Source: Methylophilaceae bacterium
GTDB taxonomy: Bacteria > Pseudomonadota > Gammaproteobacteria > Burkholderiales > Methylophilaceae
NCBI GenBank assembly: GCA_028122555.1
Contig: JAOHSH010000007.1
Location: 1 to 41,881 of the forward strand
Direction: 5' to 3'
Length of the DNA: 41,881 bases
The first letter of the stretch is position 1. Every line of letters begins with the position of its first letter. Below are positions 26,661 to 37,858 of this stretch, piece by piece. The position numbers and the translations under genes were made by a program. The notes beneath the pieces were generated by a model. That model was not told where the DNA came from. It saw only the letters and a list, made by a program, of their open reading frames with translations, and ran no database searches.

Positions 26661-27785
26661 TTAGTTAATTAAATTACCCTTAGTTGTTAACAAAGCTCCT
26701 GCTACAAGTTCATCTTCTCTATTAATATAAAGATTCCCTTGCTCATTTATCAATAATTTTATGAATTCAAATATATTTCTAGAATACAGAGCTGATGCAT
26801 CAGAACTTAATAAGCTTGGTAAATTATTAAGGCCAATAATTGTTATGCCGCCAGCATCTATTATTTTATTATCTTCCGATAATGGGCAATTACCAGAGCC
26901 ATCCTTAGCCAAACCTGCTGCCATATCTACAATTACTGATCCTTCTTTCATTTTATAAATAGTTTCTTTAGAAATTAGTTTTGGGGGTTCTTTACCAGGA
27001 ATTAAAGCTGACGTAATTATGATATCTGCAGTTATAGCTTTTTCAGCGACCAATTTTGATTGTCTGTCTAACCAAGATTTTGGCATTGACTTTGCATAAC
27101 CACCCTCACCAGAAGCATTATTTTTTTCTTCCTCTGTTTCATAAGGGACGTCAATAAATTTTGCTCCTAACGATTCAATTTGTTCTTTAACCGCTGGGCG
27201 AACATCTGAAGCCTCTACAACTGCTCCAAGTCTTTTTGCAGTTGCAATTGCTTGTAAACCGGCGACGCCAGCACCCAACACAATTACTCTTGCAGCTTTA
27301 ACAGTTCCAGCAGCAGTCATTAGCATAGGAAAGAATTTCTTAAAATAATCAGCAGCTAGAATAACAGCTTTATATCCCGCAATGTTTGCTTGTGAGGATA
27401 AAACATCCATTGATTGTGCACGTGTATTTCTAGGTAAAGATTCAAGCGAGAATGCTGTTACTTTTTTAGTTGATAATTGACTTGTTAAATCATTATTAAA
27501 TGGTTCTAACAAACCTACAATAAATTGATCGGGCCTTAATTTTTCTATTTCTGCGTCATTAGGAGCCCTTACTTTTAATAACAAATCAGACTTAAAAATA
27601 TCAGAATTATTCTTAATTAAACCCCCTGCATCGGTAAACATTTCATTTGTAATAGATGCAGCAATACCGGCATTTGATTCTATATAAACTGAATGGCCTA
27701 ATTTGGTTAATTTTTTTACTGTCTCTGGTGTTGCTGCGACTCTAAATTCACCTTCTAATATTTCTTTCATGACACCTATAATCAT
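26661..27785 (-). CDS. pntAA: NAD(P) transhydrogenase, alpha subunit part 1 (NAD-binding)
   Basis: The 374-residue soluble domain I binds NAD(H). Motifs in order are MIIGVMKEILEGEFRVAATPETV at the N-terminus (alanine-dehydrogenase-like), SMDVLSSQANIAGYKAV, the Rossmann loop VLGAGVAGLQAIATAKRLGA (about 170-189) ending in EASDVRP, and IITSALIPGKEPPKLI. GGGAAAAGAG lies before the ATG. The first gene of the operon; just upstream is a tpiA remnant whose stop codon overlaps this ATG. Any promoter must lie within or beyond that remnant. Confidence 0.97.
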   Translation of the reverse strand: MIIGVMKEILEGEFRVAATPETVKKLTKLGHSVYIESNAGIAASITNEMFTDAGGLIKNNSDIFKSDLLLKVRAPNDAEIEKLRPDQFIVGLLEPFNNDLTSQLSTKKVTAFSLESLPRNTRAQSMDVLSSQANIAGYKAVILAADYFKKFFPMLMTAAGTVKAARVIVLGAGVAGLQAIATAKRLGAVVEASDVRPAVKEQIESLGAKFIDVPYETEEEKNNASGEGGYAKSMPKSWLDRQSKLVAEKAITADIIITSALIPGKEPPKLISKETIYKMKEGSVIVDMAAGLAKDGSGNCPLSEDNKIIDAGGITIIGLNNLPSLLSSDASALYSRNIFEFIKLLINEQGNLYINREDELVAGALLTTKGNLIN

Positions 27786-27952
27786 TATCTCTTTTCCCTA
27801 CAATTCAATTGATCCGCTATATGACATAATTTAATAAAAGAATTTGGATCAATAGAACATCGGCCTACAAGACCTCCATCTCTATTATTCATACTAAATA
27901 ATGACTTGGAATTTTCTGGTGTTAAGCTGCCACCATAAATTATTTTACCATA
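27785..27952 (-). pseudogene. tpiA: 3' remnant of triosephosphate isomerase gene
   Basis: Between oxyR and pntAA the minus strand reads 55 codons without a stop: IIYGGSLTPENSKSLFS followed by DGGLVGRCSIDPNSF. This is the C-terminal phosphate-binding end of TpiA, whose family pattern is YGGSV-P-N, then DG-LVGGASL. The frame has no start and is closed upstream by a TAA inside the last codons of oxyR. The rest of the gene (about 200 residues) is missing from the window. Gly-Arg-Cys in place of Gly-Gly-Ala in the LVGGAS loop suggests relaxed constraint. It is best explained as a deletion scar or partial duplication; an intact tpiA is presumably elsewhere. Confidence 0.8.
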
Positions 27953-28860
27953 TTAAATATTCCATGTTTGTTATGTTCTAATGATTTAATAACATCTATA
28001 ATTCTATTTATTGCTTCTTTTTTTACAGCACTTTTTCTATATGCTAAAGCTACTCTTCTAAAAGGTGCTGGAGCTTCAAATAAAATTGTTTTAACTTGTG
28101 AATTATCATGTGTTTCTGTTGTTGCACTTTTAGGTAATACAGAAATACCTAAATTTGAAGCTACCATACTTCTAATCGTTTCTAAAGAATTGCCAAGTTG
28201 TATTTCACTATTCTTTGAAAGACCTGGACATGCTTCAACAACTTGATTACTGAAACAATGCGTTCTATCAAGCAATAAAACTTTTTCTTGGGCTAAATCT
28301 TTAGCTTTAATAGTATTGTTAACATCCCACCTGTGAACTAAAGGCGCAATTACCACAAACGACTCATCATATAAAATTTCAGTTGCAACACCAGGAATAT
28401 CAAAAGGTAAAGCAATAACAGCAGCATCAATTGAGCCTTGTTTTAATGCAGTTTCTAAATTTTTAGTTATGTTCTCATTTATTTCTAAAGGCATTTGAGG
28501 TGCCTTTTTTCTTAACTCTGGGATAATTAAAGGTAGTAAATATGGAGCAATAGAATAAATTAATCCTAACTTGAAAGGGAGGTCGAGTTGTTTGTCGCCA
28601 TTAGCAGACAAATCTTTTATTTTAGCGGCTTCTTCTAAAACAATAACTGCCTGATCAATTATTTTTTGGCCCGTCGGAGTAATTTTTACATCGCCACCTG
28701 CTCCAACACTTCTTTCAAATATAGATATATTTAATTCTTGTTCTATTTTCTTTATACCTAGACTTAATGCTGGCTGGCTAACAAATGATCTTTCAGCAGC
28801 CTTTCGAAAGTTTTTTTCGTGCGCTAATGCTACGATAAATCTTAATTCACTTAAGGTCAT
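27940..28860 (-). CDS. oxyR: LysR-family peroxide sensor, OxyR-like
   Basis: A 306-residue LysR regulator. The N-terminal helix-turn-helix spans about residues 1-60 (RKAAERSFVSQPALSLGIKK). The effector domain contains Cys202 (DRTHCFSNQ) and Cys211 (VEACPG), nine residues apart exactly as the redox pair Cys199/Cys208 of E. coli OxyR, so peroxide sensing by disulfide formation is well supported. It starts 10 bases after the gyrB stop on the same strand and is probably transcribed with it. Its last few codons overlap the closed end of the tpiA remnant, so the C-terminus (HNKHGIFNMVK) may have been remodelled by that event. Confidence 0.88.
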   Translation of the reverse strand: MTLSELRFIVALAHEKNFRKAAERSFVSQPALSLGIKKIEQELNISIFERSVGAGGDVKITPTGQKIIDQAVIVLEEAAKIKDLSANGDKQLDLPFKLGLIYSIAPYLLPLIIPELRKKAPQMPLEINENITKNLETALKQGSIDAAVIALPFDIPGVATEILYDESFVVIAPLVHRWDVNNTIKAKDLAQEKVLLLDRTHCFSNQVVEACPGLSKNSEIQLGNSLETIRSMVASNLGISVLPKSATTETHDNSQVKTILFEAPAPFRRVALAYRKSAVKKEAINRIIDVIKSLEHNKHGIFNMVK

Positions 28861-28870
28861 TAAGCACCTA

Positions 28871-31306
<2,436 letters not shown>

Positions 31307-32407
31307 TTAAATGCGCATTGGCATTACAACATACTTATATTTTTCGTTATCTGGGATAGTTACTAAACAGCTACTGCTTGAATCATTGAAGGCAATAGTT
31401 AATTTATCTGACTGAATATTTGTTAAAACATCAATTAAATAAGTAACATTAAAACCGATATCTATTTTTTCACCTTTATAATTAATTTCTAATTCTTCTT
31501 CTGCTTGTTCTTGTTCGCTATTATTACTTACTAGTTTTAAATTTCCTTCTTCTAAAACCATTCTTATACCTCTATATTTATCATTTGATAAAATAGAAGC
31601 TCTTAACATTGAATCCAATAGCAATGATCGATCAACATTAAAAACATTATTATGTCCTTGTGGAATAACCCTACTATAATCTGGAAACTTTCCATCGATT
31701 ACCTTTGTAATTAGATCAATTTCATTAAATTTGAAATTGACTTGATTTTTTGTAAAGCTTATTTCTAGTTGGTCCTCTGTGTCATTTAATAATTTTGTCA
31801 ATTCTACAATGGTTTTTCTAGGAACAATAACTTGTGCAGGGTGAGTTGGGTTTTTTAACTTTAAAGAAGTAAAACTCAATCTGTGACCGTCTGTTCCAAC
31901 AATATTTATATTATTATCTTTCACTTCTATTAATAATCCATTTAAATAATATCTAATATCTTGTTGAGCCATTGCAAAGTCAACTTGTTTTAGAAGTGTT
32001 TTAAATTCTTTTTGGGATAATTTTAAGTCAACTGTATCCTTTTCTTCTTTTTTCATGACGGGATAATCTTTTGGAGGGAGCGTTTGTAAATTAAAGCGAC
32101 TTTTTTTTGCTTTAACTAATACTTTACTTTCCTCAATTTGAATATCCATTTTACTTTCATCAGGAAGCGCTCTTGTAATATCAAAAAGCTTTTTAGCTGA
32201 TATTGTTATTTGGAAATCATCTGCTATTTCAGTTTTAATATGTGTTGAGATTTGCATTTCAAGATCTGTCGCCGTAAATGTTAGTTTTCCTTGATTACCT
32301 TCTAATAATAGATTTGAAAGTATTGGTAAAGCATGCCTTTTTTCGACTATGCCAGACACGGTTGCAAGGGGTCTAAGTAATAATTCTCTGTCGATTTTTA
32401 TATTCAT
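31307..32407 (-). CDS. dnaN: DNA polymerase III sliding clamp (beta subunit)
   Basis: The ring-shaped processivity clamp that holds polymerase III on DNA. The 366 residues are normal, with three similar domains visible from the N-terminal RPLATVSGIVEKRHALPIL and LEMQIST, through YYLNGLLIEV and GTDGHRLSF in domain 2, to the C-terminal YVVMPMRI that lines the partner-binding pocket. It lies downstream of dnaA with the probable replication origin in the gap, and is transcribed in the same direction as dnaA and gyrB. Confidence 0.98.
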   Translation of the reverse strand: MNIKIDRELLLRPLATVSGIVEKRHALPILSNLLLEGNQGKLTFTATDLEMQISTHIKTEIADDFQITISAKKLFDITRALPDESKMDIQIEESKVLVKAKKSRFNLQTLPPKDYPVMKKEEKDTVDLKLSQKEFKTLLKQVDFAMAQQDIRYYLNGLLIEVKDNNINIVGTDGHRLSFTSLKLKNPTHPAQVIVPRKTIVELTKLLNDTEDQLEISFTKNQVNFKFNEIDLITKVIDGKFPDYSRVIPQGHNNVFNVDRSLLLDSMLRASILSNDKYRGIRMVLEEGNLKLVSNNSEQEQAEEELEINYKGEKIDIGFNVTYLIDVLTNIQSDKLTIAFNDSSSSCLVTIPDNEKYKYVVMPMRI

Positions 32408-32622
32408 AGTTTTATAGTTTTTTCTTTATATAAATAATAATAATAATAATAGCCTTTGTTTATCTTCTTTTGTTAATTTTTTCTTTTAATAATAAGTAGT
32501 TATATAACTTTTAAACTTATTATTATGTATGTCTTTAAGTGTGTATGAATTGTGGATTAAAATTTCATTAATCAATTTTTTTATTTACCTATAATCTAAT
32601 CCACAATTAATCCACATGTTTA
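32408..32622. other. oriC: Probable chromosomal replication origin (dnaA-dnaN intergenic region)
   Basis: This 215-base gap is extremely AT-rich, includes a run of AAT triplets near 32433-32452, and carries three DnaA-box-like nonamers one mismatch from TTATCCACA: TGTGGATTA at 32551-32559 and TAATCCACA at 32597-32605 and 32608-32616. The last two are direct repeats 11 bases apart. DnaA boxes beside an AT-rich unwinding region between dnaA and dnaN are typical of bacterial oriC. Whether initiation occurs here or upstream of dnaA is not shown. Confidence 0.6.
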
Positions 32623-33966
32623 TTATCCTCTTAAAACTTGAGTTAAAAAACCTAAATCTTGACTAATATTCTGATCGTTTAACCTTAAATTCTCAACCTC
32701 ATCACAAGCATGCATAATGGTGGTATGATGCCTTCCTCCAAAAGCTGCTCCAATTTCAGGAAAACTTAAATTAGTTAATTCTCTTGTTAGACACATTGCT
32801 AACTGTCTTGGGCGAGAAAAGTTTCTAGATCTTTTCTTGCTTAAAATATCAACTATCTTAATTTTATAGTATTCTGCGACAGTTTTCTGAATATTTTCAA
32901 CACTCACTTGTCTTCCTCTAACTGCAATCAAGTCACGTAATGATTCTTTTGCTAAGTTAGTATCAATATCCCGTCCAGTAAAATTAGCCATGGCGACAAT
33001 TCTATTTAAAGCACCCTCAAGCTCCCTCACGTTTGAGCGAATCTGTTTTGCAACAAAAAAAGCTACGTCTTCTGGTAAAACAGTTTTGTTTTCTTCTGCT
33101 TTTTTTAATAAAATAGCTACACGCATCTCAAGCTCTGGAGGATCAATTGCCACAGTTAAGCCCCAACTAAATCGCGTTCTCAGTCTTTCATCAACACCAG
33201 GTATTTCTTTAGGATAACTATCACAAGTAATGATAATTTGCTTTTCGTTTTCAATAAGAGTGTTGAAAGCATAAAAAAACTCTTCTTGTGTTCGATTCTT
33301 TTTCCCAATGAACTGTATATCGTCAATTAATAATAAGTCCAAAGAATGGTATGCTTTTTTGAAGCTATCAAAAGCCTTGTTTTCATATGCTTTTACAACA
33401 TCATGGACGTAGCGCTCAGCATGTAAATATTTGATTTTAGCGTCAGGCTGTAAATTTTTTAGATAATTGCCAATTGCATGTATTAAATGTGTTTTCCCTA
33501 AACCTACACCACCATATATAAATAAAGGGTTATAAGCTTTACCTGGATTTTCTGCAATTTGTTTTGCAGCTGCTGTTGCTAATTGATTCGCTTTTCCAGT
33601 AACAAAATTTGAAAAATTGAAAGCTGGATTTAAACCATTTGCTTTTTTTGAAACCGGTTTTAAACTTATATTGTTAAGCTTTGAAGTTATGTCGACTGAA
33701 TTTTTTGATTTTTCATTTATCTTCTTGATTACAATATATTCAAGATTGATATCTTTTAAGTGTTTTGTAGCTAATGTTTCGATTTGCTTTGAAAATTTTT
33801 CTTTAACCCACTGGAGTACAAATTGATTTGGCGCAATAATTTGAGCCTTTTTTCCTTGCACCTTGAAACTTAATGGTTTGATCCAGGTGGTAAGTTGTTG
33901 TTTGGTTAGCTCGCTAGAAAATTTATCTACACAAAGCGGCCAAAAAGTATCGTTGGGGTTTTTCAA
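32623..33966 (-). CDS. dnaA: Chromosomal replication initiator protein
   Basis: DnaA binds origin boxes and opens oriC. The 447 residues show domain I (FWPLCVDKFSSELTKQQ), a short linker, the AAA+ domain with Walker A YGGVGLGKTHLIHA (about 151-164) and Walker B LLLIDDIQF, and the C-terminal DNA-binding domain with the signature GGRHHTTIMHACDEV. The linker is short, in keeping with a compact genome. It is divergent from rpmH; a perfect DnaA box lies upstream (34031-34039), which suggests autoregulation. Confidence 0.98.
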   Translation of the reverse strand: MKNPNDTFWPLCVDKFSSELTKQQLTTWIKPLSFKVQGKKAQIIAPNQFVLQWVKEKFSKQIETLATKHLKDINLEYIVIKKINEKSKNSVDITSKLNNISLKPVSKKANGLNPAFNFSNFVTGKANQLATAAAKQIAENPGKAYNPLFIYGGVGLGKTHLIHAIGNYLKNLQPDAKIKYLHAERYVHDVVKAYENKAFDSFKKAYHSLDLLLIDDIQFIGKKNRTQEEFFYAFNTLIENEKQIIITCDSYPKEIPGVDERLRTRFSWGLTVAIDPPELEMRVAILLKKAEENKTVLPEDVAFFVAKQIRSNVRELEGALNRIVAMANFTGRDIDTNLAKESLRDLIAVRGRQVSVENIQKTVAEYYKIKIVDILSKKRSRNFSRPRQLAMCLTRELTNLSFPEIGAAFGGRHHTTIMHACDEVENLRLNDQNISQDLGFLTQVLRG

Positions 33967-34030
33967 AATTTAATTTGTTAATATATTTTGTTTAATTAAG
34001 GACTTCTAATCTTAGCCTAATTAACTTTAG

Positions 34031-34039
34031 TTATCCACA
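34031..34039 (+). promoter_or_regulatory. Consensus DnaA box upstream of dnaA and rpmH
   Basis: TTATCCACA matches the consensus DnaA nonamer exactly. It lies about 65 bases upstream of the dnaA start and about 32 bases upstream of the rpmH -35 element, so it could autoregulate dnaA, affect rpmH, or form part of the origin. Confidence 0.7.
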
Positions 34040-34070
34040 GGCTTTTTAAATAAATAATAAGGTATATTTA

Positions 34071-34099
34071 TTGACATAAATCAGCTTGAAGAGTATTCT
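34071..34099 (+). promoter_or_regulatory. Sigma70 promoter for rpmH-rnpA
   Basis: TTGACA (34071-34076), a 17-base spacer and TATTCT (34094-34099) form a near-consensus sigma70 promoter about 34 bases upstream of the rpmH start. Such a strong promoter suits a ribosomal protein gene. Confidence 0.8.
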
Positions 34100-34132
34100 T
34101 CGCCTTCAAAGTTTAAAGAACAGACAACAAAT

Positions 34133-34267
34133 ATGAAACGTACCTATCAACCATCAAAAGTTAAACGTGCAAGAACCCATGGTTTTCTAGTTAGAATGAA
34201 AACGAGGGGAGGACGCAACGTTATCGCTTCTAGAAGGGCTAAAGGAAGAGTTCGTTTAGGAATCTAA
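34133..34267 (+). CDS. rpmH: Ribosomal protein L34
   Basis: A 44-residue basic protein starting [19 protein letters not shown] and continuing through [15 protein letters not shown] to the end; this is the full, unmistakable L34 sequence of the large ribosomal subunit. It follows a strong promoter, is divergent from dnaA, and precedes rnpA by 3 bases, the classical rpmH-rnpA arrangement. Confidence 0.98.
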   Translation: MKRTYQPSKVKRARTHGFLVRMKTRGGRNVIASRRAKGRVRLGI

Positions 34268-34270
34268 TTT

Positions 34271-34609
34271 ATTCTACCAAAGTATAAATTATCAAAGCTA
34301 CAGTCCTCAGAAGATTTTTCTTCTGTCTTTAATTTCAGGAAAAAATTATCGTCCCCCCATCTTTATTTTCACTATGCACCTAACAACATATCTCAAATTC
34401 GATTTGGTTATGTTGTAAGCACAAAAGTTGAAAAATTATCTGTAAGAAGAAATTACATGCGACGCTTATTAAGGGAGATGTTAAAAAAACAACTTTCTTA
34501 TTCTGTTTCATTAGATATAGTTGTAAGAATACATAAAACTTTTTATAAGAAAAATTTTAAACAAATTGAAGAAGAGATTCATAATCTTATTAAAGGTCTT
34601 CCTTCATGA
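34271..34609 (+). CDS. rnpA: Ribonuclease P protein component, with non-canonical start codon
   Basis: RnpA helps the RNase P RNA process the 5' ends of tRNAs. The frame runs LPKYKLSKLQSSEDFSSVF, FNFRKK, and the basic RNA-binding motif RRNYMRRLLREM, all family hallmarks. There is no in-frame ATG, GTG or TTG before the ATG inside that motif, and a stop (the rpmH TAA) closes the frame three bases upstream. The most likely start is ATT at 34271: AGGA lies 9 bases before it, and initiation there gives Met-Leu-Pro-Lys, matching the usual N-terminus of the family. Length is then 112 residues. The stop overlaps the yidD start (ATGA). Confidence 0.88.
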   Translation: MLPKYKLSKLQSSEDFSSVFNFRKKLSSPHLYFHYAPNNISQIRFGYVVSTKVEKLSVRRNYMRRLLREMLKKQLSYSVSLDIVVRIHKTFYKKNFKQIEEEIHNLIKGLPS

Positions 34610-34815
34610 AAAATTGCTTAATCTTATTAGTTAAATTTTATCAAAAATGCTTAAGTCCTTTTTTTCTTTCGAGATGCAGGTATACACCTACCTGTTCAAT
34701 GTATACAATTGAATGTTTAGAAAAATATGGAGCTATAAAAGGATCTTGGCTTAGTATAAAAAGAATATGTAAATGTAGACCAGGATCAAGTGGCGGTTTT
34801 GATCCAACACCATAA
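34606..34815 (+). CDS. yidD: Membrane protein insertion efficiency factor YidD
   Basis: A 69-residue protein with the YidD hallmarks: a basic amphipathic N-terminal helix (LVKFYQKCLSPFF), CRYTPTCSMYTIECLEKYG, and the C-terminal KRICKCRPGSSGGFDPTP. YidD associates with the inner membrane and aids YidC-dependent insertion. It overlaps rnpA by 4 bases and precedes yidC by 17, as in most proteobacteria. Confidence 0.97.
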   Translation: MKNCLILLVKFYQKCLSPFFLSRCRYTPTCSMYTIECLEKYGAIKGSWLSIKRICKCRPGSSGGFDPTP

Positions 34816-34832
34816 TCTAATATAGGGACAGT

Positions 34833-36470
34833 ATGGATACAAAACGTTTAATTTTATTTGTTATTTTTTCATTTTCATTAATGTTGCTTTGGGACTCATT
34901 CCAAAAACAAAATATAGAACCTGAGCAAGTTATTAACACTGATAAAAGTTTGCCTCAATTATCATCAGATTTGGCGGCTAAGAATGATTTACCAGAAGCA
35001 AAATCTGAGTTTTCGTTAAACACAGGCGAATCAATAAATATCAATACTGATTTGATGGAATTAGTTATTAATTCATCAGGTGGTGATATACGTCAACTTA
35101 AGTTTAATAAACATAAATCTGAAGATTCTAAAAATAAATATACTTTTTTTACTTCAGAGGGGGCTCCTTTATTTTATGTAGCTCAGTCTGGTCTACTTGG
35201 AGATGGTTTACCAACTCATAAATCAAAATTTAGTATTAATCAAAAGTCATACCAAATGGATGATGATAAATTAGTTGTTCCAATGGTATATGAGAATTCA
35301 GATATAACTGTAAAAAAAATCTATGAATTCAATCGAAATTCTTATCTTATAAAAACAACTTTTGAAATACAAAATAAATCAAATAAAATTATTAATCCAT
35401 CTGCTTATTTTCAATTTGTACATGATGGACTTTCTAGTCAAGGTTCTGCAATGATGCCAACTTTTACAGGGCCAGCATTTTTTACTGAAAAAGAAAAATT
35501 TGATAAATTAGATTTTTCAGATGTCGATAAAAAATCTTTTTCAAAAATTACTAACGATGGTTGGATTGGAATAATTCAGCGATATTTTGCTGCTACTTGG
35601 ATTTTACCAAAAGATATAGCAAGGGAATTTTATACTAAAAAAATATTTGATAATATATATTCGGTTGGAGTGATAACAAAATTATCGGAAATACCAGCTG
35701 GACAAACTGCAACTTTTGAAAGTACTATGTTTGCCGGGCCTCAGGCTAAAGATTTACTTAATCAGGCAGCCCCAGGAATGAATTATGCAGTAGATTACGG
35801 CATACTGCATTTTATAGCAGCCCCTTTATTTTCTGTATTAACGGGCATACATAAAATGGTTAGTAATTGGGGTATTTCAATTATCCTACTAACAGTATTG
35901 ATTAAGTTATTGTTTTACCCTTTATCAGCAGCAAGCTATCGCTCAATGGGCCAAATGAGAGAGTTAGCACCAAGACTTCAAAGTATGAAAGAAAAGTTTG
36001 GTGATGATAAACAGAAAATGCAACAAGCAATGATGGAGCTTTATAAAACTGAAAAGATTAATCCATTAGGGGGTTGTCTACCAATTTTAGTTCAGATACC
36101 AGTATTTATTGCGCTTTATTGGGTTTTACTTGGCTCTGTAGAGTTAAGAGGCGCAAGTTTTATGTGGCTCCCAGATTTATCTAAACCTGATACTTTATTT
36201 GGAAACCTATGGTTTCTTCCACTTGGACCACTGCCAATTTTAATGGCAGCTTCTATGTTTTTACAAACAAAACTCAATCCAAAACCAACTGATCCCATGC
36301 AGGCTAGATTAATGATAATGATGCCAGTTATATTTAGTTTCTTCTTCTTCTTCTTTCCAGCTGGATTAGTCCTATATTGGTTAGTTAATAATATTTTATC
36401 TATTGCACAACAGTGGTATGTAAATAGAAAAATTCATGCAGAAGCATTAAAAAAGAAAGGTAATGCTTAA
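34833..36470 (+). CDS. yidC: Membrane protein insertase YidC
   Basis: YidC inserts and folds inner-membrane proteins, alone or with Sec. The 545 residues have an N-terminal signal anchor (about 5-20), a large periplasmic domain (about 50-325), and the conserved five-helix C-terminal core starting at GILHFIAAPLFSVLTGIH and including PLGGCLPILVQIPVFIALYW and the final FFFFFFPAGLVLYWLVNN. AGGGA precedes the ATG. The last 8 bases overlap mnmE. Confidence 0.98.
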   Translation: MDTKRLILFVIFSFSLMLLWDSFQKQNIEPEQVINTDKSLPQLSSDLAAKNDLPEAKSEFSLNTGESININTDLMELVINSSGGDIRQLKFNKHKSEDSKNKYTFFTSEGAPLFYVAQSGLLGDGLPTHKSKFSINQKSYQMDDDKLVVPMVYENSDITVKKIYEFNRNSYLIKTTFEIQNKSNKIINPSAYFQFVHDGLSSQGSAMMPTFTGPAFFTEKEKFDKLDFSDVDKKSFSKITNDGWIGIIQRYFAATWILPKDIAREFYTKKIFDNIYSVGVITKLSEIPAGQTATFESTMFAGPQAKDLLNQAAPGMNYAVDYGILHFIAAPLFSVLTGIHKMVSNWGISIILLTVLIKLLFYPLSAASYRSMGQMRELAPRLQSMKEKFGDDKQKMQQAMMELYKTEKINPLGGCLPILVQIPVFIALYWVLLGSVELRGASFMWLPDLSKPDTLFGNLWFLPLGPLPILMAASMFLQTKLNPKPTDPMQARLMIMMPVIFSFFFFFFPAGLVLYWLVNNILSIAQQWYVNRKIHAEALKKKGNA

Positions 36471-37815
36471 CGCATCAAAAACAATTGCTGCTATATCTAC
36501 AGCTGCTGGTGCTGGAGGAATAGGGGTAATTCGTATTTCAGGACCACTTGCTTTAAAAATAGGAAAAAAAATTTCAGGGGGTGAATTGCTGCCTCGAATT
36601 GCTAACTTTAAGAGTTTTAAAGATTTAAATGGCTCTTTAATTGATCAAGGACTTATTCTGTTTTTTCCTGCTCCTAATTCCTTTACTGGTGAGGATATTA
36701 TTGAATTGCAATGTCATGGCGGTAGAGTTGTTACGCAATCTATCTTAAATTTTTGTATTAAAAATGGTGCCAATCTAGCCGAACCAGGAGAATTTACAAA
36801 AAGGGCCTTTTTAAATAATAAAATCGATTTAGCACAGGCTGAGTCAGTAGCCGATTTAATTAATGCTTCAACTGAAGAAGCAGCTTTGAGCGCAGCAAAT
36901 TCATTATCTGGTAAATTTTCTATAGAAATCAATAACTTATTAAAACATTTAATAGAGATAAGGATGTATGTTGAAGGAAGCTTAGACTTCCCAGAAGAAG
37001 ATATTGATTTTATTAAAGAAGGACATGTTGAAGATATGCTAGAACATTTATCATATACCATGATAAATATTATGAATGCTGCTTCACAGGGGCAATTATT
37101 AAGAGACGGGATAAGTTTGGTGCTAGTTGGACAGCCAAACGTAGGTAAATCAAGTCTACTTAATCAATTGTCTGGGGAAGATAAAGCAATTGTGACAGAT
37201 ATTCCTGGAACGACTAGAGATGCTATTACTATTGATATAAACCTCAATGGGATCCCTCTTAATCTAATAGATACAGCAGGATTACGCGAAACAGATGACC
37301 CTATAGAAAAGTTTGGTATCGACAAAACATGGTTATCTCTTGAAAGAGGACATATTGCTTTGTTTTTGGTTGATGTAGGAAAAGGTATTACAGATTATGA
37401 AAAATCAATTGTTAACCGATTTCCAAAAGAGATGAAGCGTATATGGATTTATAATAAAATTGATCTTATAAAAACTAAAGCTAAAGTAGAACAAATAAAT
37501 AATGACCAAATAGTTTATATGTCAGCTAAAACTGGAGAGGGATTAAGCTTATTAAAAAAAGTAATTTTAAATACTGTTGGTTTTGAAGGGAATGTTGAAG
37601 GCAATCAAAGTAAGTTTATGGCAAGAAAAAGACATTTGGAAGCTTTGGAAAAGGTTCACCAATCCATTCAAAGAGCTCAACTAAATATAACTTCTCCAGA
37701 ATTAATCGCAGAAGAATTAACAATTGCGCAACAATGTTTGTCTTCTATAACAGGTTCTTTTACTTCTGATGATTTATTAGGTGAAATATTTAGTAAGTTC
37801 TGTATAGGAAAATAA
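36463..37815 (+). CDS. mnmE: tRNA modification GTPase MnmE
   Basis: MnmE and MnmG together place the cmnm5 group on the wobble uridine of several tRNAs. The 450-residue protein has the N-terminal folate-binding domain (STAAGAGGIGVIRISGP), a helical domain, and the inserted G domain (GQPNVGKSSLLNQL, DIPGTTRDAI, DTAGLRE, YNKIDL). It ends in the catalytic FCIGK with its essential Cys. It overlaps yidC by 8 bases and is separated from its partner mnmG by two parS sites. Confidence 0.98.
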   Translation: MLNASKTIAAISTAAGAGGIGVIRISGPLALKIGKKISGGELLPRIANFKSFKDLNGSLIDQGLILFFPAPNSFTGEDIIELQCHGGRVVTQSILNFCIKNGANLAEPGEFTKRAFLNNKIDLAQAESVADLINASTEEAALSAANSLSGKFSIEINNLLKHLIEIRMYVEGSLDFPEEDIDFIKEGHVEDMLEHLSYTMINIMNAASQGQLLRDGISLVLVGQPNVGKSSLLNQLSGEDKAIVTDIPGTTRDAITIDINLNGIPLNLIDTAGLRETDDPIEKFGIDKTWLSLERGHIALFLVDVGKGITDYEKSIVNRFPKEMKRIWIYNKIDLIKTKAKVEQINNDQIVYMSAKTGEGLSLLKKVILNTVGFEGNVEGNQSKFMARKRHLEALEKVHQSIQRAQLNITSPELIAEELTIAQQCLSSITGSFTSDDLLGEIFSKFCIGK

Positions 37816-37816
37816 T

Positions 37817-37832
37817 TGTTTCACGTGAAACA
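37817..37832. promoter_or_regulatory. parS: parS centromere site 1
   Basis: TGTTTCACGTGAAACA is a perfect 16-base palindrome and an exact match to the universal bacterial parS consensus bound by ParB. It begins two bases after the mnmE stop codon. Confidence 0.95.
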
Positions 37833-37858
37833 ATAAAAAATAATCTTATATTTATATT

